A stretch of DNA of 64,000 nt from Micromonospora parva (lineage in GTDB: Bacteria > Actinomycetota > Actinomycetes > Mycobacteriales > Micromonosporaceae). A program made the position numbers and the translations under genes. Every line of letters begins with the position of its first letter. Position 1 is the first letter of the stretch. The stretch covers positions 372,001 through 436,000 of the forward strand of contig NZ_JNZS01000009.1 of the NCBI RefSeq assembly GCF_000718515.1. Reading direction: 5' to 3'. The notes under the pieces are model-generated. The model saw nothing but the letters and a program-made list of their open reading frames with translations, was not told where the DNA came from and did no database searches. Below, one piece after another: positions 26,573 through 34,920 of the stretch.

Positions 26573-27445
26573 TCAGACACGGGTGATGAACGGATAGAGG
26601 ACGAACCCGAGCAGCACGAAGACGAGCAGCGCGCCCGGGATGTCGAGCTTGCTGGTCACCCCCTCGGCGCGGGTGAGGTTGTCGGTGCGGATCTGGTCGC
26701 GCAGCGAGTCGGCCCGACTGCGCAGCGTCTCGTGCACCTGCGCGCCCTCGCTGCCGGACGAGCGCATGATCGCGCCGACGTCCCCCAACTCCGGAATGCC
26801 GACCTTGTCGGCGAGGTCGCGGAGTTCGTCCCAGGGCGCGTGCATCTGCATCTGGGCGATCCGCAGCGACTCCTGCAGCCGGTCGAACACCCAGCCGTCA
26901 CAGACCGCCGCCGCCCGCTCCAGCGACTGCACCGGCCCGTGCGCCGCCGAGAGCTGCAACGCCACCAGGTCGAGGTAGGTGCAGACGGCCTGGCGGAACT
27001 CGTCACGGGCGGCATCCGCCTTGGTCAGCACCGCCCGGTGCGCCAGCAGACCGCCCAGCAGCGCCAGGCCCAGGCTGCCGAGCACCGGCACCACCAGCGG
27101 GAACGAGACGCCGAGCGCCCACAGCGTCACCCCGAGCAGCGTCGGCGTGGCCAGCCCGATCAGCGTGGAGAGCAGCACCGACAGCGCGTACTGCTCGGGC
27201 GTCTGACCAATCAGGGCCAGCTGCCGCTGCGGCGGTCGCAACCAGCGGGACAACCCGGTCAGCGAGTCGAGCCGCCGGGACGCGGGCGTGGCGACCCGGC
27301 CGGTGCCCGGTGGCTGGTGTAGCCGGCGCAGCGCCGGCCCGAGCGCCGGTGTCGCCGGCACCAGCTCCCGGACCACCAGGAAAACACCCAGACCGATCCC
27401 GGCGCCACCGCAGACCGCGAGAGCCAACTGCCAGTTCACGATCAC
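26573..27445 (-). CDS. tadC: Tad platform protein TadC-like (type II secretion F domain)
   Basis: 290 residues. Membrane helices at the N-terminus, around 85-135 and at the C-terminus surround a cytoplasmic GspF/T2SF domain. It should form the inner-membrane platform with TadB, on which the TadA ATPase acts. GTG 27445 has GAGGTG six bases upstream and overlaps the tadB stop (GTGA). Confidence 0.9.
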   Translation of the reverse strand: MIVNWQLALAVCGGAGIGLGVFLVVRELVPATPALGPALRRLHQPPGTGRVATPASRRLDSLTGLSRWLRPPQRQLALIGQTPEQYALSVLLSTLIGLATPTLLGVTLWALGVSFPLVVPVLGSLGLALLGGLLAHRAVLTKADAARDEFRQAVCTYLDLVALQLSAAHGPVQSLERAAAVCDGWVFDRLQESLRIAQMQMHAPWDELRDLADKVGIPELGDVGAIMRSSGSEGAQVHETLRSRADSLRDQIRTDNLTRAEGVTSKLDIPGALLVFVLLGFVLYPFITRV

Positions 27446-28344
27446 GCGATCACCTCGGCCGGGTCGGGCGCCGGCAGGAACCGGGCCGGACGTCGCGGCT
27501 GGCTCATCGACCGCACCCAGGCCAGCAGGCCGATGAAGGCGGCACCGAGGGCGGCCATCACCAGCTGACCCACCGGCGTGCCGTACGGCTTGATGTACTC
27601 GATGTTGATCAGCCCGTACGCCAGGGTCGCCAGGGTCATTCCGGTGAGGAAGCGGACCGCGAACCGGGGCTGCGTGCGCTTTGCCTCGATCTCCCGACGG
27701 GTCGCCACCTCGGCGGACGCCGCGCCGGCGATCGAACCGAGCACGTCACCCAGCCGCTCACCCCGGTCCGACAGGTGCAGGATCAGCGCCGCCACCACCT
27801 GGTCGCAGACCGGGTCGGCGATCTCGTCGGCGAACGCCAGCAGCGCGGAACGGGCCAGCCAGCCGGCCTGTAGGCGGGCGGCGAGCAGCCGTACCTCGTC
27901 CTCGATGCCGGGTGGCACGCTGCCGATCGTGCCGATGATCGACTGCTGGAGACCCTGCCCGGTGCCGGAGACGTCCTTGAGTCGGCGGGTCCACTCGCCG
28001 ACCGCCTCGATCCGGGCGATCGCCCGCTGTTCGGCCTTGCCCACCCCGAACAGCCACGGGGTGCCGGGCACCGCCACCGCCACCAGCAGGCCCACCACCG
28101 GCAGACCGGTCAACAGGAACGCCAGCGCGCCGGCGGCCACCGCGGCGACCAGCAGCGCCTGGTAGGCCCGCTGCTCGGCCGGAGTGCTGCCCGGCCCCCG
28201 CCACAGTCGGCTCAGCCCCGGGCCGCCGCCCGGGGTCGGCCCGGGCGGCCGGCGGGTGCCGACCAGCGCGACCACGGCCAGCAGCAACCCGGCCACACAG
28301 GCGGCCCCGGAGATCACCGCGATCAGTTCCAGGCTGCCGAGCAT
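27442..28344 (-). CDS. tadB: Tad platform protein TadB-like (type II secretion F domain)
   Basis: 300 residues. An N-terminal helix, a paired helix region (about 65-105), a T2SF domain and two C-terminal helices match TadB. ATG 28344 starts four bases after the tadA stop; the longer frame overlaps tadA and starts with a Gly/Pro stretch of no family character. Partner of TadC in the pilus base. Confidence 0.9.
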   Translation of the reverse strand: MLGSLELIAVISGAACVAGLLLAVVALVGTRRPPGPTPGGGPGLSRLWRGPGSTPAEQRAYQALLVAAVAAGALAFLLTGLPVVGLLVAVAVPGTPWLFGVGKAEQRAIARIEAVGEWTRRLKDVSGTGQGLQQSIIGTIGSVPPGIEDEVRLLAARLQAGWLARSALLAFADEIADPVCDQVVAALILHLSDRGERLGDVLGSIAGAASAEVATRREIEAKRTQPRFAVRFLTGMTLATLAYGLINIEYIKPYGTPVGQLVMAALGAAFIGLLAWVRSMSQPRRPARFLPAPDPAEVIA

Positions 28345-28348
28345 CAGG

Positions 28349-29884
28349 TCACCGCCGGGCCAGTCGGGTCTGCCGGGGCCGCCGCCACGCGCCGGCACCG
28401 GCCTCGACCCACCGGGTCAGCAGCCGCGCGTCGTAACCCACCCGCAGCAACTGGTCACGGACCCGCTCCGGCAGGTGCCGGGGGACCGCACGACCGTCCG
28501 GGCCGGGCCCGAAGACCGTGGTGGTGGTGATCCGACCGGCTTCGCCGGCCCCGATCACCTCCTCCACATGAGAGACGAACCGGTGTTTGCGCCCACCGAT
28601 CGCGGTCTCGTCCTCGACGGTGACGTAGACGATCAGGTCGAGCGCGTTGCCGGCCATCCGGCGGGCCTGGTCGACTGTCATCTCCCGGCCGTGCGCCAAC
28701 GCCAGCTCGACGATCCGTTCACCCACACCCGCCGCGGTACGGGCGTGGATGGTGCACATCGACCCCCGGCTGGTGGTCATCGCCTGGAGCATCGGCACGA
28801 TCTCCCGGGACCGCACCTCACCCACGATGATCCGCAGGACGCCCATCCGCAGCGACAGCGGGATCAGGTCGGCGATGGTCACCTCACCGGCCGGGCGGCC
28901 GTCGAAGCCGCGTTCGCCGTGGCCCTCCCGGGCCTCGAAGCTCATCACCGCCCGGTGCCGTTCCCGGCGGCGGGCCGGGAGCAGCTCCCGACTCTCCTCC
29001 AGCAGCACGTACGGCTCGTCGGGTGGGATCTCGTTCATCAGCGCCCGGATGACAGTGGTCTTTCCGGCACCGGCCAACCCGGCGACCATGATGTTCAGAC
29101 CGGCGCGCATGGCCGCGCGGAGGAAGTCGCGCAGCAGCGGGTCGATCATCTCGTCCAGGTCGTTGCGGCCGCCCGCGATGTCGTCGAGGCTCACGTCCAG
29201 GGTGTTGTGCTTGCGGATCACCGCGTACGGGCGGTGGCTGACCAGGAACACCGCTGCCAACCGGCTGCCGTCGGGCAGTTGCAGGTCGAGGGTCGGCTTC
29301 ACTGTGGACAGGGAGCGCTCGGTCGCGCCCGCCCGCCGGGCCGCCGCCTGGAGGATCTCCACCAGTTCGGCGTCGCTGTCGGCGATCGGCTCGGCCCAGT
29401 CCACCCCACCGCCGTGCCGGGTGATGCGTACCTGGTCGCAGCCGAGGATGTGCACCTCCTCGATGGTGTCGTCGACAAGCAGGGTCTGTAGCCGGCCGAG
29501 CCCGACCAACTCGGCGGTCACCTGGTCGAGCAGCAGACGTTCCTCGCTGGCGGCCATCGGCGTACCGGCCCGGCGCACCGAGTCCGCGTACGCGGCGACG
29601 ACGGTGACAGCGAGGCGGGCCCGCTCGGTGTCCTCCTCGTCGACGGTGAACTCCCGGCCGCGCTGCCAGAGGGTGAGCCGTTCGGTGAGTTCCCGGCGCA
29701 GCTCCCGGACCACCTGGAAGTCCATTCGCGGCCGGGGCGGCGGCTCCGGCGGCGCGGTGACCGCGGGCATCGGCTGCGGCACGGACTGGTGGTGCCGGCC
29801 GTTCGGCACGGCCAGTGGCGGCGCGGTCGAGGTCACGCCGGGTGGCTGCTGGCGCGGATCGGTGGAGACCGGCTCAAACCGCAT
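28349..29884 (-). CDS. tadA: Tad pilus motor ATPase TadA/CpaF
   Basis: 511 residues, secretion-ATPase superfamily. A disordered Pro-rich N-terminus (about 1-55) precedes the CpaF core; Walker A is GLAGAGKTT, the Asp box region EESRELLP, Walker B MGVLRIIVGEVRSREI and the His box MCTIHARTA. It powers pilus assembly at the platform formed by TadB and TadC. Its start overlaps the CpaE-like gene by 11 bases. Confidence 0.95.
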   Translation of the reverse strand: MRFEPVSTDPRQQPPGVTSTAPPLAVPNGRHHQSVPQPMPAVTAPPEPPPRPRMDFQVVRELRRELTERLTLWQRGREFTVDEEDTERARLAVTVVAAYADSVRRAGTPMAASEERLLLDQVTAELVGLGRLQTLLVDDTIEEVHILGCDQVRITRHGGGVDWAEPIADSDAELVEILQAAARRAGATERSLSTVKPTLDLQLPDGSRLAAVFLVSHRPYAVIRKHNTLDVSLDDIAGGRNDLDEMIDPLLRDFLRAAMRAGLNIMVAGLAGAGKTTVIRALMNEIPPDEPYVLLEESRELLPARRRERHRAVMSFEAREGHGERGFDGRPAGEVTIADLIPLSLRMGVLRIIVGEVRSREIVPMLQAMTTSRGSMCTIHARTAAGVGERIVELALAHGREMTVDQARRMAGNALDLIVYVTVEDETAIGGRKHRFVSHVEEVIGAGEAGRITTTTVFGPGPDGRAVPRHLPERVRDQLLRVGYDARLLTRWVEAGAGAWRRPRQTRLARR

Positions 29885-30674
29885 CCGGCACCCCCTGCTG
29901 CACGGGCCACGCCAGGCGGGCCCGTCGCCGCTCCAGGAGCGCCCCGATCGGGACCTCCAGCGCGGCCGCCGCGCGCATCAGCGGCCGACCGGCGCGCACG
30001 GTCCCGCCCAGGGCGAGCACCCGGGCGGTACGCGGATCGTGCGGCAGCCGTGCGATCACCGGCAGCTTCAGCGCCCGGCTGATCTCGGCCCGCCCGTGAC
30101 CGTCGCCGACCAGCAGCAGCCGCAGGGTGCCGGGGGCCACCCGGTGCTCGGCGAAGTCCCGTTCGATGGTGGTGACCACCGCGCGGGTGCCGGAGAGGTC
30201 CGGCAGGTGCGCCCGGGTCACCAACAGCACCACCGACGCGGCCCGCAACACCGGCCACGGCGGCCCGGTCACGTGCAGCCGGCCACAGTCGACAAGCACG
30301 TCGTAGCCGGGTGTGCCGCGGTCGAGGGCGTCGAAGTAGTCGGCGAAGCGCTGCCAGAGCGGGGTGACGCTGCCGCTCTGGGCGGGGTCGACGAGGCCGG
30401 GCAGCAGCAGCCGTTCCCGGTGGGGCGCGTCCAGGTCGACCAGCTGGGACCAGAACCCGGTCTCCAGGTTGCCGTCGCGCAGCTCCCCGACGGCCAGCTC
30501 GCCGATGCCGCGTGGGCCGTCCAGTTGGCCGCCGAGGTAGCCGGCGAGGATCGAGCCGCCGGCCGGGTCACATTCGGCGACCACCAGCCGTCGGTGCCAG
30601 GCCAGCGCGCAGGCCAGCGCCGAGGTGGTGACGCCGGGTGAGCCCTTCGCGGACACCAGCGCGATGATCGCCAT
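29874..30674 (-). CDS. CpaE/TadZ-like MinD-family protein with altered Walker A
   Basis: 266 residues, SIMIBI NTPase fold. The N-terminus MAIIALVSAKGSPGVTTSAL is a deviant Walker A in which the second, phosphate-contacting Lys is Val15 (KGxxGVT instead of KGGxGKT); the signature Lys10 remains. DPAGG and VLVDCGR match switch I and Walker B positions. In Tad systems this protein places the apparatus at a cell site. The altered P-loop suggests weak or no ATP hydrolysis, as reported for some TadZ proteins. Confidence 0.82.
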   Translation of the reverse strand: MAIIALVSAKGSPGVTTSALACALAWHRRLVVAECDPAGGSILAGYLGGQLDGPRGIGELAVGELRDGNLETGFWSQLVDLDAPHRERLLLPGLVDPAQSGSVTPLWQRFADYFDALDRGTPGYDVLVDCGRLHVTGPPWPVLRAASVVLLVTRAHLPDLSGTRAVVTTIERDFAEHRVAPGTLRLLLVGDGHGRAEISRALKLPVIARLPHDPRTARVLALGGTVRAGRPLMRAAAALEVPIGALLERRRARLAWPVQQGVPDAV

Positions 30675-30676
30675 GC

Positions 30677-31339
30677 TCAGGCCGCCTCGGTCAGCACGAC
30701 GGCGAGCCGTTCCTGTGCGGCGAGCGCCACCACGGCGGGCACGTCACGGGTGAGCAGCGCCAGGTACAGGACCTTGTCGTCGTTGCCGGGGCTGACCATG
30801 TCGATGACGGTGGCCGGGAACCGGGTGCCGGCGGCGGCGGGCGGGTCTCCGTTGGTGCTGGTGTCCGGGGTGCTGACCAGCAGGACCTTGTCGCCGGGGT
30901 GCAGTTCACGGGCCGGCACCTGGGCGGTCTTCAGACCCAGCGCGATCTGCTGCTGGCCGGGGCCGAGCAGCGGGTCGTCGGTGACCTGTCCCAGGGTGAG
31001 CAGCGTGCCCGGAAGCAGCGCGACAGCTGCCCGTTTGCCAACCACCTCGTCGAGCCGTCCGGCGGGCACCGGGCGCAGCCCCTGCCCGCCGGCGACCTGC
31101 ACGGTGACCAGGTCCGCGGCGCTGATCTCGCGGCCCACCTCCACCGGGCGGGCCACCGCCAGATAGCTGCCGGTGGCCCGGACCGAGGTGACCGCGAACG
31201 CCGCACCCAGCCCGCCCAGGGCGATCAGGAGGACGGCGAGACCGAGGAGCCCGGGGCGGACCCGCCGCTGGCGGACCACAGTGGGCGGGTTGACGGGCGC
31301 GTCCACGGATCCGGTCCCGTTGCGGGTCGCGAGGCTCAT
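30677..31339 (-). CDS. SAF-domain membrane protein (CpaB/RcpC-like)
   Basis: 220 residues. One N-terminal membrane helix (PGLLGLAVLLIALGGLGAAFAV) then a SAF domain (YLAVARPVEVGREISAADLVTV). CpaB/RcpC proteins of Tad loci have this plan and help pilus passage across the envelope. Two bases separate it from the CpaE-like gene; its start overlaps the upstream secreted-protein gene by four bases. Confidence 0.85.
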   Translation of the reverse strand: MSLATRNGTGSVDAPVNPPTVVRQRRVRPGLLGLAVLLIALGGLGAAFAVTSVRATGSYLAVARPVEVGREISAADLVTVQVAGGQGLRPVPAGRLDEVVGKRAAVALLPGTLLTLGQVTDDPLLGPGQQQIALGLKTAQVPARELHPGDKVLLVSTPDTSTNGDPPAAAGTRFPATVIDMVSPGNDDKVLYLALLTRDVPAVVALAAQERLAVVLTEAA

Positions 31340-32259
31340 CGGGTCACCACCTGGAGTTCGTTGATCTGGATCGGCACCGTGCCGCTGTTTCGGGTCACCG
31401 GGATCACTCCGCTCTCGCCGCCGCCGCTCCAGGTCACCGTCCAGTACGTGGTGGCGGTTACCTGGTAGGTGTCGGCCTTCTGGTAGCCCTTGTCGTAGCC
31501 GCAGTCCGGGGAGGTGCCGCCGGCCCGGTCACCCTTCGGGTCGTACGGGGTGCCGGGGCCGTCGCAGGAGACCTGCTCCTGGTTGCCCATGTCCCAGACG
31601 ATCTCGCGGACCTTCGCCTCGATGGAGACGGTCACGTCCCGGTCGGACGCGGACGCGGTCAGCGGCCCGAAGTAGCTGGTGCTCGGTGCCGCCCACATCC
31701 ACACGGGCAGGCCGACGAGTCCGGGGCCGATGCTCTTGCGGGGCGCGACCCTGAGCGGCGCCGGGAGCAGCTTGATCGACGCCAGGGCGCGGCGGGCCAG
31801 CTCCTCCGGGTTCGGCGGTGCGCCGAAGCCGGCCGGCGGGTCGGCCAGCGTCACCACGTCCTGGGCACCGAGGTCGCCGCCGTTGCAGGTCTGCAGGTAC
31901 CACTGCTCGCCCTCGGGTGGCTCGGTCGGCCCCTCGGTCAGCTTGTAGTAGCACCCGTCGCCGTTGTTGAACCAGCCCAGGTCCTCGTCGTAGCAGGGAA
32001 TGGTCCGCCCGTTCCACTGGCAGACACCGCCCCCGCCGCCACCGCCGTCTCCACCCCCACCGTCGTCTCCGCCGCCGGGACCGCCCGGGTTGCCGGGTTC
32101 GTCGTCCCAGACGCTGCAGTCGGGCTGATCGGGCGGGCAACCGGCCCCCGGGTCGGCCCGTCGAGCGGCGGTGGCCGGCAGTGTGGCACCGAGCACCAGC
32201 AGGAGTGCGAGGCCGATCCCGGCGAGTGCCCGCCGGGTTGTCCCGGACCGGGTCAGCAC
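31336..32259 (-). CDS. Secreted Cys-containing Tad-locus protein of unknown function
   Basis: 307 residues. Signal peptide (about 1-32, cleavage near ATAA), a Cys pair, a Gly/Asp-rich linker (about 55-78) and a domain with six further cysteines, including CQWNGRTIPC and CYYK. No enzymatic motif is visible. It lies in the Tad operon and overlaps both neighbours, so an extracellular structural or assembly role is likely. Not recognised beyond that. Confidence 0.75.
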   Translation of the reverse strand: MLTRSGTTRRALAGIGLALLLVLGATLPATAARRADPGAGCPPDQPDCSVWDDEPGNPGGPGGGDDGGGGDGGGGGGGVCQWNGRTIPCYDEDLGWFNNGDGCYYKLTEGPTEPPEGEQWYLQTCNGGDLGAQDVVTLADPPAGFGAPPNPEELARRALASIKLLPAPLRVAPRKSIGPGLVGLPVWMWAAPSTSYFGPLTASASDRDVTVSIEAKVREIVWDMGNQEQVSCDGPGTPYDPKGDRAGGTSPDCGYDKGYQKADTYQVTATTYWTVTWSGGGESGVIPVTRNSGTVPIQINELQVVTR

Positions 32260-32819
32260 GGCTGGTCCCGGTGCGTCGCGCCATAGTTGATCAACCAGCG
32301 GCCGTCCGGGTACCGGGTTGCGGTGGCGGTGGAGAGGTGCCGGCCGCCGCCGCTGCCCGGCACGGGACGTTTGTCCTTGGCGTAGACCAGCCGGTAGCCG
32401 GTCGTGTCGAGACAGTCCTGAATCTCCACGGTGGCCGGTTTCGCGTCCAGGCTGACGGCGGTCACGGTCGGGTCGGACTTCACCGTTCCGGTACGCATGG
32501 CGCCGTGCTCCTTAGCCTCGCGAATGGACACCCGGACCCGAGTCAGAAGTGGATCAGCGAGAAACCGGGACAGTTCCGGCGAACGCGGATCACTGCGTTG
32601 GCCCGCCTTACGGGAGGCCGTGAGATAACCGGAGTACGCGTCAAGCGCCGCCTTTTCGGCAGCGTGCCGGTCGACGTCGGGATTGGTCCGGTGCCCGTCG
32701 TCGCGTGCCGCGGTCGGCCGTTCGACAGTTTCCCGTCCGTTGGCGCAGGCGGTGGCCGGTATTGCCGCCACGATCGCCAGCAGGCAGATTGCCGCTCTTC
32801 TGAGCTGCCGTCCGCGCAC
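32253..32819 (-). CDS. Small putative lipoprotein opening the Tad operon
   Basis: 188 residues. The signal RRAAICLLAIVAAIPATAC ends in a lipobox-like ATAC. The mature part, with ATRYPDGRWLINY, resembles small secreted proteins of Tad loci but I cannot name a family. GTG 32819 is chosen because GAGGAGG stands seven bases upstream; the longer frame would bury the signal peptide behind 14 polar residues. The operon promoter should lie in the following gap. Confidence 0.72.
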   Translation of the reverse strand: MRGRQLRRAAICLLAIVAAIPATACANGRETVERPTAARDDGHRTNPDVDRHAAEKAALDAYSGYLTASRKAGQRSDPRSPELSRFLADPLLTRVRVSIREAKEHGAMRTGTVKSDPTVTAVSLDAKPATVEIQDCLDTTGYRLVYAKDKRPVPGSGGGRHLSTATATRYPDGRWLINYGATHRDQPC

Positions 32820-33353
32820 CGTCGAGCCTCCTCGTGGTCGCCCGGGGCGGTGACTGTTCACCGCCGCCGGGCATGCGGAAGCGCGCCCGGATCAGCACAT
32901 CCGGAGCCGTTCATTGCGCTTCGGCATTCACCGTTACGGATCTTTTGCGAATTCAGGTTCCTGTGTCGTCCGATGGCCAAGGTGAGGCTTGCGTCACACC
33001 CAAGGGGCGAGCATAGGCTGACGCTCGCCAATGCAACAGAGGCAATTCAAGTGAACACTCTGCGTGATGACAGGTGGTGGTGGCGGGTGTCCGCACCGCG
33101 CCCGGAGCGAAGGCCGAGCGAAAGGTCGTTGTTGATGGGGCGTCGCTGGGTCGAACGGGCTCATCGGAGTCTCGCCACGGGTCGCGGGAGTGGGACATCG
33201 TGGCGTCATCCCGGCATTCGAACGGGGTCGCCGACCGATCAGCGGGCCGCCCCGCCCGACGCCGAAGCGGTCGAAAGCAGCCCCGCCGGCTCGGGTCGGC
33301 AGGTCGCTTTCCGCGCCATCCGTCACACCACAGCGAGCCCTCGATCACGATCC
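32820..33353. other. Long divergent gap between Tad operon and prepilin peptidase
   Basis: These 534 bases are less GC-rich than the surroundings around 32890-33070. GGCGAGC/GCTCGCC (33006-33012, 33023-33029) is a perfect inverted repeat enclosing TAGGCT; TTGCGT at 32989-32994 could be a plus-strand -35, though spacing is 19. Short open frames here have no ribosome site or recognisable product. The gap must hold the promoters of both transcripts. No known riboswitch was recognised. Confidence 0.4.
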
Positions 33354-34091
33354 GTGTTCACCGTGGCGAGGTCGCGGCTGGCCGTGCTCGCGATCCTCGC
33401 GGTCAGTCCGCTGATGCGGTTGGCCGCGCTGCGCTTCGCCGTACCCCCGGGTCTGCCCAGCCGGACCGGCTGTGACGCCTGCGGCGCGCCGGTTGGCCTG
33501 ACCCGCCCCTGGCCGGCGCTGGGCCCGGCGGCCCGGTGCGGGCACTGTCGCGCCCGGGTCGGCTCACCGCCGGGCACCGTCGAGGTGGCCGTGCTCGCGG
33601 CGGTGGTGCTGCTGGCGGTCGGCGGCCCGTCGGACGGGGCGCTGCCGGCGTTGATCTGGTGGCTCGGCTGGACGATCCCGGCAATCCTCGTCGACCTGGC
33701 CGTGCACCGGCTGCCGGATCGGCTCACCCTCCCCGCGGCGGCCGGGACCTGGCTGCTGCTCGGCGTGGCCGCACTCGATGCCGACCCGGGGCACTGGCTG
33801 CGGGCCGTCACCGGCGGCACCGGGCTGGCGCTCTTCTTCGCCAGCACCGCCGTGCTGCTCGGCCGCCGCGGCTTCGGGCTGGGCGACGCCAAACTGGCGC
33901 TCAGCGTCGGGGCGCTGCTCGGCTGGTACGGCTGGCCGGTGCTGTTGTTCGGGATGCTGCTCACCTTCGGGCTCTCCGCAGTGGTGAGTCTGGGCCTGCT
34001 GGCCACCCGCCGAGCCAACTGGAGCAGCCACCTGCCGTTCGGCCCGTTCCTGCTGCTCGGCACGGTGGGTGCCGTCCTGCTGGCGGCCTGA
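33354..34091 (+). CDS. Prepilin peptidase (A24 aspartic protease, TadV/CpaA-like)
   Basis: About 245 residues, polytopic. The two catalytic aspartates are in LVDLAVHRLPDRLT and GLGDAKLAL (the GxGDxK motif). Four cysteines (CDACG and CGHCR) near the N-terminus form the zinc motif of full-length PilD-type enzymes. It should process the Flp and TadE prepilins encoded divergently. Start uncertain: GTG 33354 and 33363 lack good ribosome sites, and an in-frame ATG at 33135 would add 73 residues of unlikely composition. Confidence 0.88.
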   Translation: MFTVARSRLAVLAILAVSPLMRLAALRFAVPPGLPSRTGCDACGAPVGLTRPWPALGPAARCGHCRARVGSPPGTVEVAVLAAVVLLAVGGPSDGALPALIWWLGWTIPAILVDLAVHRLPDRLTLPAAAGTWLLLGVAALDADPGHWLRAVTGGTGLALFFASTAVLLGRRGFGLGDAKLALSVGALLGWYGWPVLLFGMLLTFGLSAVVSLGLLATRRANWSSHLPFGPFLLLGTVGAVLLAA

Positions 34092-34122
34092 CCCGGCGGG
34101 CGGCGACCGGCCGGGTCGCCGG

Positions 34123-34752
34123 TCACTGTCGCGAGCGGCCGGCCAGTTTGGGGACCGGGCTGTCCTGACGGTCGGCCCGCCGACGCAGCACCTCGCCGAT
34201 CGGGCGGGCCAGCAACGGGGTGATCACCACGGCGACCAGGGCGCCGAACAGCACCCCCGCGATCACGTCGTGCGGGTAGTGCACGCCCACGAAGACCCGG
34301 GAGAAGGCGGCGAGCGCGGCCAGGGGCAACGCGACCAGGCCGAGGCGGCGGGAGAGCAGCAACGTGGTGACCGCCAGCGCGCCGGCGATGGTGGCGTGGT
34401 TGCTGGGGAACGACCAGTCGCCCGGGGGTGGGCAGGCGCTCGCGATGATCTCCCGGCCGATGGTCCGGCAGGGGCGCTCCTCGTCCACCACGGTCTTGAG
34501 GAACTCGCTGCCCACGTACGCCAGGATGGCCGGCAGCGGCGCGATCAGGGCGAGTGCCCGGTCGTGCGGGCCGCCGGACCGGCGGCTCAGCGCGGCCATC
34601 AGCAGCAGCGCGCCGAGTATCAGGATCACCCCCTCGGTGGCGTGTCCGACGAACCACTGCACCGGCTCTGGGCTGCCGGCGGCGGCGTCGACGACGTCGC
34701 GGTACCACTCGGCGCTGATCTCCGGAACGTCAACGCTGCCGTTGTCGACCAT
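34123..34752 (-). CDS. PAP2-family membrane phosphatase
   Basis: 209 residues, about five to six helices. The three phosphatase motifs are complete: KTVVDEERP, FPSNHA and SRVFVGVHYPHD. Such enzymes dephosphorylate phosphatidate or undecaprenyl diphosphate. The substrate is not defined. GAGGTG precedes ATG 34752. It converges with the prepilin peptidase gene (31-base gap). Confidence 0.9.
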   Translation of the reverse strand: MVDNGSVDVPEISAEWYRDVVDAAAGSPEPVQWFVGHATEGVILILGALLLMAALSRRSGGPHDRALALIAPLPAILAYVGSEFLKTVVDEERPCRTIGREIIASACPPPGDWSFPSNHATIAGALAVTTLLLSRRLGLVALPLAALAAFSRVFVGVHYPHDVIAGVLFGALVAVVITPLLARPIGEVLRRRADRQDSPVPKLAGRSRQ

Positions 34753-34920
34753 GCATCACCTCACTTCACGTTCATACCTCGTTCACCTGGGGGACACCCT
34801 AGGAACGCGGCAGCGGGCACTGCCGCTGTCGAAGGTCGAGTGGCTTTGGCGACCTTCGTCCAGGATTCGTCCAGCTGGCTCTGGTTGGCTGGTGCAGGAC
34901 ATCGGCCGACAGGAGACTTC

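Noticed and set aside
28647..30641. 664-residue plus-strand frame
   Set aside because: Antisense to tadA and the CpaE-like gene, Ser/Arg-rich with no recognisable fold.
33074..33475. 133-residue plus-strand frame in the Tad control gap
   Set aside because: Arg/Ser-rich, no ribosome site, and overlaps the prepilin peptidase in another frame.
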